Source: Psychrobacillus sp. FSL K6-2836 (GTDB lineage Bacteria > Bacillota > Bacilli > Bacillales_A > Planococcaceae). From it: a stretch of 64,000 bases of DNA. Where the stretch lies: the NCBI RefSeq assembly GCF_038003085.1, contig NZ_JBBOOM010000001.1, positions 682,001 to 746,000 of the forward strand. Direction: 5' to 3'. Every line of letters begins with the position of its first letter. Positions within the stretch are counted from its first letter, which is position 1. This document shows positions 8,067-15,970 of this stretch, piece after piece. Position numbers and translations under genes: made by a program. The notes below the pieces were generated by a model, which saw only the letters and a program-made list of their open reading frames with translations, searched no databases and had not been told where the DNA came from.

Positions 8067-8158
8067 CATTTCTTCTTCTCTTCTTTTTTAAATAGCCGTA
8101 TACAAACCTTCACAAAACTACTTACGGATTTAGGCAATCTAAATGTGTAGACCTTCAC
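8066..8158 (-). CDS. spoVM: Stage V sporulation protein M (SpoVM), 30-residue peptide
   Basis: A 30-codon frame reads M(GTG)KVYTFRLPKSVSSFVKV and then CIRLFKKEEKKK. It aligns without gaps to the first 26 residues of B. subtilis SpoVM: the charged start, the Y-T-(I/F)-(K/R)-L-P-K core with proline at position 9, and an amphipathic tail. SpoVM recognises the convex forespore membrane and recruits the SpoIVA coat basement layer. The GTG start has GGGAGG 6 bases upstream, 6 bases after the thiN stop. Position (thiN, spoVM, opposing rpmB) is exactly that of B. subtilis. The basic KKEEKKK tail is slightly longer than usual. Confidence 0.88.
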   Translation of the reverse strand: MKVYTFRLPKSVSSFVKVCIRLFKKEEKKK

Positions 8159-8172
8159 ACAATTCCTCCCTT

Positions 8173-8829
8173 TTAGTCGCTGCTTCTTATCATTAAACAT
8201 ATGCCCGCGGTAAAAGAGATAGTACCTGTTCGATCTTTAAGTTCATTACTTGTAAATTTAGCATTCCCAACATTAATATACTCATCTTCTACATCGTACA
8301 TAAATCCATTTAGAATCATATTCTCCACTTGTTTTCCAAAAGAGAAAAAGGAAACATACTTGTAATGGCTATCAAAATCAATAGCATGGGTTCCTGATGA
8401 TAAAAATTGAATGATATTTTGATTGTTTTGGATGGCAAAGGTAATAGTTGGATTTTCTAATTGAAAACGACAAATATCGTGTAAAGCGGCCTCGTAATGG
8501 TCTAGGCGGCCACCAGTTACCCCTGTTACGATTATTTCATCAGGTTTGTACTCTAAAGCAAGAAGTATAGCAATATGAGTATCGGTTTCATCTTTTTCCA
8601 TCTGTAGTTCTGTTACTTTTTGTATTTTCTTCTTCATGAAACTTTGCTCTTCCTGTGTAAGTGAATCAAAGTCACCAATAGCTTCATTTGGCAGTATACC
8701 CTGTTCTATTAGATGCAATGCCCCGCGATCAGCACCTATAAAAATAACTTCATCTGTATGAAAAGGAAGTTGTTTAAAATCAACAACTTCCTTAGATGGT
8801 CCACCTGAACAAACTACTACTCGCTTCAT
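8173..8829 (-). CDS. thiN: Thiamine pyrophosphokinase
   Basis: 218 residues. Motifs of the family are GDFDS at 52-56, DETDTH at 80-85 and GGRLDH at 106-111, which bind Mg and thiamine; the C-terminal half is the vitamin B1-binding part. The enzyme transfers pyrophosphate from ATP to thiamine, giving the cofactor ThDP. Its start overlaps the rpe stop by 4 bases (ATGA), indicating coupled translation within the prpC-prkC-rsgA-rpe-thiN-spoVM run. Confidence 0.95.
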   Translation of the reverse strand: MKRVVVCSGGPSKEVVDFKQLPFHTDEVIFIGADRGALHLIEQGILPNEAIGDFDSLTQEEQSFMKKKIQKVTELQMEKDETDTHIAILLALEYKPDEIIVTGVTGGRLDHYEAALHDICRFQLENPTITFAIQNNQNIIQFLSSGTHAIDFDSHYKYVSFFSFGKQVENMILNGFMYDVEDEYINVGNAKFTSNELKDRTGTISFTAGICLMIRSSD

Positions 8830-9494
8830 TTTGGAACTACACTTAAACCAGCTTCTTTAATCGCTTGTAAAGCTTTTGCTTTGTCAGGAGCGTTATAAAT
8901 TGCAGATCCAGCAACTAATATAGTAGCTCCTGCTTCTACACAAGGTTTAATCGTTTCTTCATTGATCCCACCATCAATTTCAATTTCAATGGATAAATTT
9001 CGCTCTTTAATAATATTTGATAACTGTTTTACTTTAGGGACTACAGAGTGAATAAACTTCTGTCCTCCAAATCCCGGGTTAACTGTCATGAAAAGAACCA
9101 TATCAATATCCTCTAATACATGTTGAATTGTTTCAATCGGCGTATGAGGATTTAATACAACACCCGGTTTTACGCCAAATGAACGAATTAATTGAATCGT
9201 TCTATGCAGATGAGGACATGCCTCTACGTGAACTGTAAGATAATCTGCTCCTGCTTTGGCAAAAGATTCAATATATTGATCCGCATTTTCAATCATTAAA
9301 TGAACATCTAAAGGTAGTTTTGTAAGCGGACGTAGTGCTTCAACAACAATTGGCCCCATTGTAATATTCGGAACAAAATGCCCGTCCATTACATCGATAT
9401 GAATTAGTTCTGCTCCCGCTTTTTCTACTTCTAATACTTCTTCACCTAGCTTAGAAAAGTTTGCTGCTAGTATTGAAGGTGCTATTTTCACCAT
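8826..9494 (-). CDS. rpe: Ribulose-phosphate 3-epimerase
   Basis: 222 residues, a complete TIM barrel. Signature stretches are APSILAANFSKLGEEV at the start, HIDVMDGHFVPN (32-43, metal-binding His and Asp), VNPGFGGQKF, and EIDGGIN near the C-terminus. It interconverts ribulose-5-phosphate and xylulose-5-phosphate in the pentose phosphate pathway. It is separated from rsgA by 3 bases and overlaps thiN by 4. Confidence 0.97.
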   Translation of the reverse strand: MVKIAPSILAANFSKLGEEVLEVEKAGAELIHIDVMDGHFVPNITMGPIVVEALRPLTKLPLDVHLMIENADQYIESFAKAGADYLTVHVEACPHLHRTIQLIRSFGVKPGVVLNPHTPIETIQHVLEDIDMVLFMTVNPGFGGQKFIHSVVPKVKQLSNIIKERNLSIEIEIDGGINEETIKPCVEAGATILVAGSAIYNAPDKAKALQAIKEAGLSVVPK

Positions 9495-9497
9495 AAT

Positions 9498-10379
9498 TTA
9501 GTACCTCGGCTTTCTATCTATAATTTCTTCTAAGAATTGTAAGTAATGTTTGTATCGATACGCTTTTATCTCACCGGTATCTACTGCTTCTTTTACTGCA
9601 CATTTTGGTTCTTTCACATGCATACATTCTCGAAACTTACAGTCATTTTGTTTTACCACAAACTCTGGGAAACAACGGTAAAGTTCCTCTTTTTCCATTA
9701 AATCAAACTCAAATGAACTGAAACCCGGCGTATCCGCAAGTAGTCCCCCGCAAACCTCAATAAGTTCTACATGCCTTGTAGTGTGTTTACCTCTACCCAA
9801 TGCATTAGAAATTATACCTGTTTTTAAATCTAGGGAAGGTAATATCGTATTTAATAAAGTTGATTTACCTACCCCGGATTGACCAGCTAAAACAGTTGTC
9901 TTCCCTTCTAAAAAAGGAGTAATTTTCTCATCGAATGCTGGATCATCTTTATATGTCATAAATAACTGATAACCTATTTTTTCGTAATCATTCATATATT
10001 CCCTAATCTGAGTTTCTAGCTCATTATCCATTAAGTCACTTTTCGTCAAACAAATAATTGGTTCAATATGAAATGATTCTAATACTACTAGAAAACGATC
10101 CAATAAGATTGTATTGAAATCTGGTTCCTTAATGGAAAAAACCAATATTGCTTGATCAATATTTGCAATAGGTGGACGAACTAAATTATTTTTTCGTTCA
10201 TGGATGACTGTAATTGTTCCGTCATTATTTCCTTCCACTGTATAATCGACAAAGTCCCCTACTAAAGGTGATTCACCTCTGTTTCTAAATACACCTCTTC
10301 CACGACATTGAACAACTTTACCATTATCATAAACATAATAAAACCCACTTAACGCTTTTCTAATTTGACCTGTTGGCAT
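9498..10379 (-). CDS. rsgA: Ribosome small subunit-dependent GTPase RsgA (CpgA)
   Basis: 293 residues. An N-terminal OB fold is followed by a circularly permuted GTPase, so the G4 motif TKSD (112-115) comes before G1 GQSGVGKS (166-173) and G3 DTPG (216-219). A C-terminal zinc site uses C247, C252, H254 and C260. RsgA acts late in 30S subunit assembly. It lies 11 bases after prkC; in B. subtilis PrkC phosphorylates it, so the operon pairing makes functional sense. Confidence 0.97.
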   Translation of the reverse strand: MPTGQIRKALSGFYYVYDNGKVVQCRGRGVFRNRGESPLVGDFVDYTVEGNNDGTITVIHERKNNLVRPPIANIDQAILVFSIKEPDFNTILLDRFLVVLESFHIEPIICLTKSDLMDNELETQIREYMNDYEKIGYQLFMTYKDDPAFDEKITPFLEGKTTVLAGQSGVGKSTLLNTILPSLDLKTGIISNALGRGKHTTRHVELIEVCGGLLADTPGFSSFEFDLMEKEELYRCFPEFVVKQNDCKFRECMHVKEPKCAVKEAVDTGEIKAYRYKHYLQFLEEIIDRKPRY

Positions 10380-10390
10380 CCGAAACCTCC

Positions 10391-12391
10391 CTATTCTGAA
10401 TCTTCATACGCAATTGTTTCTTTTAAGATTGTTTTTGAATTTACCTCAATTCGATATGCTGCTTTTTCGCCTTCACTAATTTCTAATTTCAATTGCCTTA
10501 CAACTGTTTCAGTTAAGACAAATTCTTCGACGGGCTCCAACATTGAACGAGTTTTATCTTCAATATAAATTCGAACTACTTGCTCCTCTGCAACTGGTTT
10601 TTCCTTATTTTCTTCCTCATCACTACCATCTTCTTCATCCTCTTCTTCTACTACAGGTTGTTCATATGGAATCGTAACAGTTTTCACTACAAATTTAGGA
10701 GGCTTGGCCTTTGGACCATCAGAAAGAATTACTTCTATCGTGCTTCCAGGACTAACTTTTGTATTTGGTTTCGGTGTTTGATCTATCACATTTCCTTTTG
10801 GAATAGAGTCGGAATTTTTTCTGTTCGCATATTCTATTTTAAATCCAGATGATTTTTCATAATCACTTAAAGCTTTCTCATTCCAATCAGTCAAATCACT
10901 AACCGTGCGTAATTCAGGACCATTACTTACAGTGAATAGAAGATCGGTTTCATCTGGGATAATCTCTTCTCCTTCAGCAGGTGTTTGCTTAAGTATAGTT
11001 CCTTTTGCCTTATTATCAAATACTTCTTTTACATCTATTTTTAGATTCTGATTTTGCAACAATACTTTTACTTGATCTATATCTTTACCAATATAATTTT
11101 CAAGGACAAAGGTTTCTTTACCCGAAGATACAAATAAATGGATTTCACTATTTTTTTCACGAAGCTTGCCTGCTTCAGGTGTCGTTCGAATTATCTTATT
11201 TTCTTCTACTTCATCTGACACTTCTAATGTTTCATCGCCGATCGTAAATCCTTCTGACTCTAATTGTTCAATAGCCTCTTCCAGTTCTAAGTTCGATACA
11301 TCTGGAACTTGTATCTTATCTGCTTTAAAAAGACCTGGAAATACGATGAAAATTAGCAATAATAATAGGATAGCTCCTGCTAATACCCCACCAATTACTT
11401 TCCGTTTCTTGTTCTTAGTTTTTGGTTTTACCGGTTTGGTAACCTTGTTTGATGCCGACATTTTTTTGGTGTCAGAAACCTCATTAAATGATACAGGTTC
11501 TTTAATAACAGGTAACACCTTCGTTGCATCATCATCAATTGCTACTACAAACTTCTCTTCTCCTGCTCGTTCAGGAGATAAGGCCGTTGCTAAATCTGCT
11601 TCCATTTCTTCTGAGGAAAGATATCTATCTTTCGGGTCCTTTGCAGTAGCCTTCAAAACGACATTTTCAATACTTTGCGGTATAGTAGGAATAATTTTTC
11701 GAATAGATGGCGTTTCAGTTTGTAAATGCTTTAATGCGATGGATACCGCGGACTCTCCTGAAAATGGGAGTTGTCCAGTTAATAGTTCAAATAACACAAT
11801 ACCTAATGCGTATATGTCTGACTGCTTCGTTGCTGTACCACCTCGTGCTTGTTCAGGTGATAGATAATGTACTGTACCTAATACGGAATTTGTCTGCGTG
11901 TAAGAGGTTGCGCTGAGTGCCATTGCAATACCAAAATCAGTTACCTTTACATTTTCCTCTTCATCCAACAAAATGTTCTGTGGCTTAATGTCACGATGGA
12001 TAATATGATTATTATGCGCAGTAGAAATAGCCGATGTAAGTTGTTTCATAATCTTTACAGATTTCGTTGGAGAAACCGGTGCATTCAGCAGTATGTATTC
12101 TTTTAATGTTTCGCCCTTCACATATTCCATGACAATATAGTGAATATCTTCATCTTCCCCAACATCATAAATATTGACAATATGGGGGTGAGTAAGGCTA
12201 GTTGCAGAAAGGGCCTCACGCTGAAATCGACGGTGTAATTCTTCCTCATTAGAAAAATCGTAACGTAATACTTTAATAGCTACATCACGGTCTAAAATCA
12301 TATCATGTGCCAAATAAACATTGGACATGCCGCCTCCACCAATCATTTCAAGTAACTTGTATCTGCCACTTATTCGTTTACCTATCAGCAT
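10391..12391 (-). CDS. prkC: PASTA-domain Ser/Thr protein kinase PrkC
   Basis: 666 residues. The cytoplasmic Hanks-type kinase (1-270) has the glycine loop GGGGMSNVY (18-26), the ATP-binding K40, HRDIKPQN (131-138) and DFG (151-153). A basic juxtamembrane stretch precedes one membrane helix at about 331-354. Three or so PASTA repeats follow from 358 (VPDVSNLELEEAIEQLESEG and similar), then an acidic segment rich in E and D. PASTA domains bind muropeptides; in Bacillus the kinase signals spore germination and wall stress. It follows prpC by 2 bases and is its natural counterpart. Confidence 0.97.
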   Translation of the reverse strand: MLIGKRISGRYKLLEMIGGGGMSNVYLAHDMILDRDVAIKVLRYDFSNEEELHRRFQREALSATSLTHPHIVNIYDVGEDEDIHYIVMEYVKGETLKEYILLNAPVSPTKSVKIMKQLTSAISTAHNNHIIHRDIKPQNILLDEEENVKVTDFGIAMALSATSYTQTNSVLGTVHYLSPEQARGGTATKQSDIYALGIVLFELLTGQLPFSGESAVSIALKHLQTETPSIRKIIPTIPQSIENVVLKATAKDPKDRYLSSEEMEADLATALSPERAGEEKFVVAIDDDATKVLPVIKEPVSFNEVSDTKKMSASNKVTKPVKPKTKNKKRKVIGGVLAGAILLLLLIFIVFPGLFKADKIQVPDVSNLELEEAIEQLESEGFTIGDETLEVSDEVEENKIIRTTPEAGKLREKNSEIHLFVSSGKETFVLENYIGKDIDQVKVLLQNQNLKIDVKEVFDNKAKGTILKQTPAEGEEIIPDETDLLFTVSNGPELRTVSDLTDWNEKALSDYEKSSGFKIEYANRKNSDSIPKGNVIDQTPKPNTKVSPGSTIEVILSDGPKAKPPKFVVKTVTIPYEQPVVEEEDEEDGSDEEENKEKPVAEEQVVRIYIEDKTRSMLEPVEEFVLTETVVRQLKLEISEGEKAAYRIEVNSKTILKETIAYEDSE

Positions 12392-12393
12392 CC

Positions 12394-13131
12394 TTACACC
12401 TCCTCGTCATTGTTAGATAATAGGATTAAAGAAATATTATCTTCTCCGCCTGACTTATTTGCTTCATCTACTAAATCTTGCCCTTTTTCTTCAAGCGTCC
12501 TATTGGAATATAAAATGGATTGCATAAGTCGTTCACTTATCTTATTGCTTAAACCGTCTGTACAAAAAAGTAAATAAGAGTTTGGATGGAAAGCGATATC
12601 ATAAAAGTCAGGTTGAATTGTACGTTCAGTACCAATCGCTTTCATCAATACATTTTTATTGGGATGGGTCTTCGCTTGTTCCTCACTTATTTCACCTGAA
12701 TCGATGAGGACGTTAACATACGAATGGTCTCGTGTAATTTGAAGTACTTGCTCGTGTGATATCAAATAGACACGACTATCACCAACATGAGCAACAATCC
12801 CTTGATGTTTCTCAAATAAGCCTGCGATTAATGTTGTTCCCATACCAGCACATTCTGCACTCATTTTAGAATGTCTACTAACTGTTTGATTGATCGATTG
12901 AAATGTATAGGTTAACCAATCTCTTGCCTTTACGATAAACGGATTGAATGCAGCAAAATACTTTTTAAACTCTGAAACAGCTAACTCACTCGCAACGTCA
13001 CCCGCTTTATGACCACCCATACCATCAGCAACAACAGCCAATAACCGACCGTCCTCACGCATAAAAACTTCTACTCTATCTTCATTTACAGTTCTTTTCA
13101 TGCCTACATCCGTCTTCACAACAAACTTCAT
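12394..13131 (-). CDS. prpC: PP2C-family protein phosphatase PrpC
   Basis: 245 residues from the chosen ATG, which has AGAGGTG 9 bases upstream and yields the normal N-terminus KFVVKTDVGMKRTVNED. A frame extending to 13161 would need a TTG start. The metal-binding motifs are NED, VVADGMGGHKAGDVAS and SGGEDNIS at the C-terminus. PrpC dephosphorylates PrkC and its substrates. The gene lies only 40 bases after rsmB; B. subtilis has rlmN between them. Confidence 0.95.
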   Translation of the reverse strand: MKFVVKTDVGMKRTVNEDRVEVFMREDGRLLAVVADGMGGHKAGDVASELAVSEFKKYFAAFNPFIVKARDWLTYTFQSINQTVSRHSKMSAECAGMGTTLIAGLFEKHQGIVAHVGDSRVYLISHEQVLQITRDHSYVNVLIDSGEISEEQAKTHPNKNVLMKAIGTERTIQPDFYDIAFHPNSYLLFCTDGLSNKISERLMQSILYSNRTLEEKGQDLVDEANKSGGEDNISLILLSNNDEEV

Positions 13132-13171
13132 CTTATCATTCACCTCTTTTGAATTTGGCAAAGAGTGGTCT

Positions 13172-14524
13172 CTATATCTTTTTTTGAAATAGAGCTACAT
13201 AAAATCCATCACTACGTAAATCTTGCGGGAAGATCTGAAGCGTTCCTTCTTTTTCCTGTTTCTTTATACGTTTAATAACGTCTGGGAAATGCTGAAGTTC
13301 CATATCTGGATGTGCATCTAGAAATTGCTGAGTCGTTCCTTCGTTTTCCTCCAAATCGACTGTACAAGTACTATATACCATTAATCCATCCGGTTTTAAA
13401 AGTTTATATGCTTCTTCTAATAAATTCATCTGAATTGGTTTAAGGGAAGCAAAATCCTTTTCTTTTTTTGTATATTTAATATCAGGCTTACGTTTCATAA
13501 CGCCAAGTCCACTGCATGGTGCATCCACAAGTATGCGATCAAATGATTGTGGTGCATAATTTTCACTAGCTTTTCTTCCATCCATTTCCACTGTTTCGAT
13601 AAAACTAAAACCTAAACGCTCTGCATTTTCTTTCACTAGCTTTAATTTATGCTGATGAATATCCATTGCCACAAGTTTCCCTGTATTTTTCATTTTTTCG
13701 GCAATATGAGTAGTTTTACCACCAGGTGCTGAACACATATCTAATACGGTCATCCCGGGTTCTGGCTGAAGAACATAAGCAGGAATCATAGAACTTTCAT
13801 CTTGAATTGTTACAAAGCCCTCTTGATAAGCAGTTGTTCTAGCTGCTTGTCCGTTAAATAAGTAAATACACTCGGGAATGATTTCACTTTTAGCCACTAC
13901 ATGTCCCTCTTGTGTCATTAGATGAAGTACTTGATCAACCGTACGCTTAAATAAGTTTACACGAAGCGTCGTAACAGGCGGTTCATTATTTTCCTTCAAC
14001 ATCTTATCCGTCGTTTCAAAACCATATTGTGATATGAAACGCTTAACCATCCATAGTGGATGGCTTGTCTCGATGGACAATCGCTCTTCTCTATCTTTAA
14101 TATCTTCAGTTGAACGAACGCCTTCTCTTAAAATAGACCGCAATATTCCATTAACTGCTGAGGCAATTCCTTTATGACCTCTTCTTTTCGCGATTTCGAC
14201 CGCCTCATTCACCGCCGCATGATCGGGAATACGCGATAGGTAATGGATTTGATATAGGGATAGGCGGAGTAATTGTTTAACCCAGTCATCTAATTTCCCT
14301 TTAATGAACGGCTGTAAGTAGTAATCGAGTGTCATTTTATATTGAAGGGTGCCATATGTTAGTTCCGTAAGTAATGCTCGATCTTTCGCGTCAATCGTAT
14401 ACTTTTCTATCGTTTGGTGTAACAGTAAATTACTATACGCTTGTTGCTTTTCAACAGCCATTAAAATAGTAAGTGCAGCATCTCGAACATTACCTGTCCA
14501 AATCTTTTCGCTTTTTTTCGTCAT
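13172..14524 (-). CDS. rsmB: 16S rRNA m5C967 methyltransferase RsmB
   Basis: 450 residues. An N-terminal NusB-like RNA-binding region (about 10-140) is followed by a SAM methyltransferase domain with DMCSAPGGKTTHIAE, the cysteine motif DAPCSGLGVMKRKPD and the catalytic VYSTCTVDLEENE. It methylates 16S rRNA. The ATG overlaps the fmt stop by 4 bases (ATGA), placing it in the def-fmt-rsmB translation-linked run. Confidence 0.96.
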   Translation of the reverse strand: MTKKSEKIWTGNVRDAALTILMAVEKQQAYSNLLLHQTIEKYTIDAKDRALLTELTYGTLQYKMTLDYYLQPFIKGKLDDWVKQLLRLSLYQIHYLSRIPDHAAVNEAVEIAKRRGHKGIASAVNGILRSILREGVRSTEDIKDREERLSIETSHPLWMVKRFISQYGFETTDKMLKENNEPPVTTLRVNLFKRTVDQVLHLMTQEGHVVAKSEIIPECIYLFNGQAARTTAYQEGFVTIQDESSMIPAYVLQPEPGMTVLDMCSAPGGKTTHIAEKMKNTGKLVAMDIHQHKLKLVKENAERLGFSFIETVEMDGRKASENYAPQSFDRILVDAPCSGLGVMKRKPDIKYTKKEKDFASLKPIQMNLLEEAYKLLKPDGLMVYSTCTVDLEENEGTTQQFLDAHPDMELQHFPDVIKRIKKQEKEGTLQIFPQDLRSDGFYVALFQKKI

Positions 14525-15462
14525 TCAAATATATCTCCTATTCGCAATTTCGAACCTACGCCACGCAAATAATCTTCTGCTGACATTTTCTTTTTACCAG
14601 CTGGTTGTAACTCATTAATGCGAATTGCTTCCGACTTTCCAGTTTGTATAACAAAATAATCTGACTCAATTTTCACAACAGTTCCAGGTTTTTCATTTGT
14701 TTGAACGGAAATAGTATCCGCCTTCCAGATCTTCACAACTTGTCCATCTAATGTTGTATAAGCTACTGGCCAAGGGTGAAGTCCCCGAATTTGATTGTGT
14801 AATTGTAATGAAGAGTTATTCCAATCTATTCTTTCTTGTTCACGTGAAATATTTTTAGCAAAAGTTACTTTTGTGTCATCCTGCTTAGTACGATTATTCG
14901 TTTTTGCAATAATTGAAGGCAGTGTCTCTTTGAGTAGCTCGGAACCTACTGCACTTAGTTTTTCAAATAACAGACCAGTATCGTCCGTATGTTCAATAGG
15001 TATTTCGCTTTGCGATATTATATCTCCAGCGTCTAACTTTTCTTCCATATACATTATCGTTACGCCTGTTTTACTTTGACCATCTATAATTGCCTGATGA
15101 ATTGGGGCACCACCACGGTAAGCAGGAAGCAACGATGCATGGACATTAATGCAACCAAGCTCTGGAACTTCTAACAGTTCTTTTGGGAGAATCTGACCGA
15201 AAGCGGCGGTAACGATTAAATCTGGCTTTAGGGCGATAATTTGATCTAGTTCATCCGATCCCTTTAATTTATTCGGCTGAATGACAGGCAAACCAAGTTG
15301 AACGGCTTCTTCTTTTACAGGAGGTGCGGTCAATACTTTTTTTCTACCAACTGGTCGATCTGGTTGAGTCACGACAGCCTTTACATTATAGCCTTCTTCC
15401 ACTAACATTCTCAAAATAGGCGCTGAGAAAGTTGGGGTACCCATGAAGATAATAGATGTCAT
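14521..15462 (-). CDS. fmt: Methionyl-tRNA formyltransferase
   Basis: 313 residues, the full family length. Visible landmarks are IIFMGTPTFSAPILR at the N-terminus, HASLLPAYRGGAPIHQAI with the active-site His and Asn neighbourhood, and the C-terminal oligonucleotide-binding domain (WPVAYTTLDGQVVKIW). It formylates initiator Met-tRNA. It overlaps def by 4 bases upstream and rsmB by 4 bases downstream; def and fmt act at opposite ends of the formyl cycle. Confidence 0.97.
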   Translation of the reverse strand: MTSIIFMGTPTFSAPILRMLVEEGYNVKAVVTQPDRPVGRKKVLTAPPVKEEAVQLGLPVIQPNKLKGSDELDQIIALKPDLIVTAAFGQILPKELLEVPELGCINVHASLLPAYRGGAPIHQAIIDGQSKTGVTIMYMEEKLDAGDIISQSEIPIEHTDDTGLLFEKLSAVGSELLKETLPSIIAKTNNRTKQDDTKVTFAKNISREQERIDWNNSSLQLHNQIRGLHPWPVAYTTLDGQVVKIWKADTISVQTNEKPGTVVKIESDYFVIQTGKSEAIRINELQPAGKKKMSAEDYLRGVGSKLRIGDIFE

Positions 15463-15947
15463 ACTTCTTCCACCTCATTTTCAAGTTCTTCCAATTCTAC
15501 ATAACGAATAACCTTTGTTGTAAATAAAACACCATGTAAATGATCTATTTCATGTAAAATGGCTCTTGCTTCATAATCCTCTGCTTGTAACTCGTATAAA
15601 GCCCCTGTGCGATCCTGAGCTTCTACTTTTACATAAAATGGACGTTCTACTTCTCCATAAACTTCAGGGAAACTTAAGCATCCTTCCACTTCTATTTCTG
15701 ATCCTCCGATTTCCACTACCTCTGGATTGATCATTTCGATAATATCTTGACCTTCGCCTAGGTCAACGATTGCTGCTTGAATAGCCTCTCCGACCTGTGG
15801 CGCTGCTATTCCGATTCCATCAGAAGCGACCATCGTGTCGTACATATCATCTAAAAGCCCTGCTAGTTTGTTATCAAATACAGTAATTTCTTCACATTTC
15901 TTTAATAGTACATCATTTGGATGTGTAATAATTGGACGTATTGCCAT
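15459..15947 (-). CDS. def: Peptide deformylase
   Basis: 162 residues with all three metal-site motifs: GIGIAAPQVG (46-55 region), EGCLSFP, which supplies the cysteine ligand, and HEIDHLHG, which supplies two histidines and the catalytic glutamate. It removes the formyl group from nascent proteins. Length and motifs fit the type 1 (DefA-like) enzyme. It starts 23 bases after priA and overlaps fmt. Confidence 0.96.
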   Translation of the reverse strand: MAIRPIITHPNDVLLKKCEEITVFDNKLAGLLDDMYDTMVASDGIGIAAPQVGEAIQAAIVDLGEGQDIIEMINPEVVEIGGSEIEVEGCLSFPEVYGEVERPFYVKVEAQDRTGALYELQAEDYEARAILHEIDHLHGVLFTTKVIRYVELEELENEVEEV

Positions 15948-15970
15948 TTCTTTTCCTCATTTCAAACACC

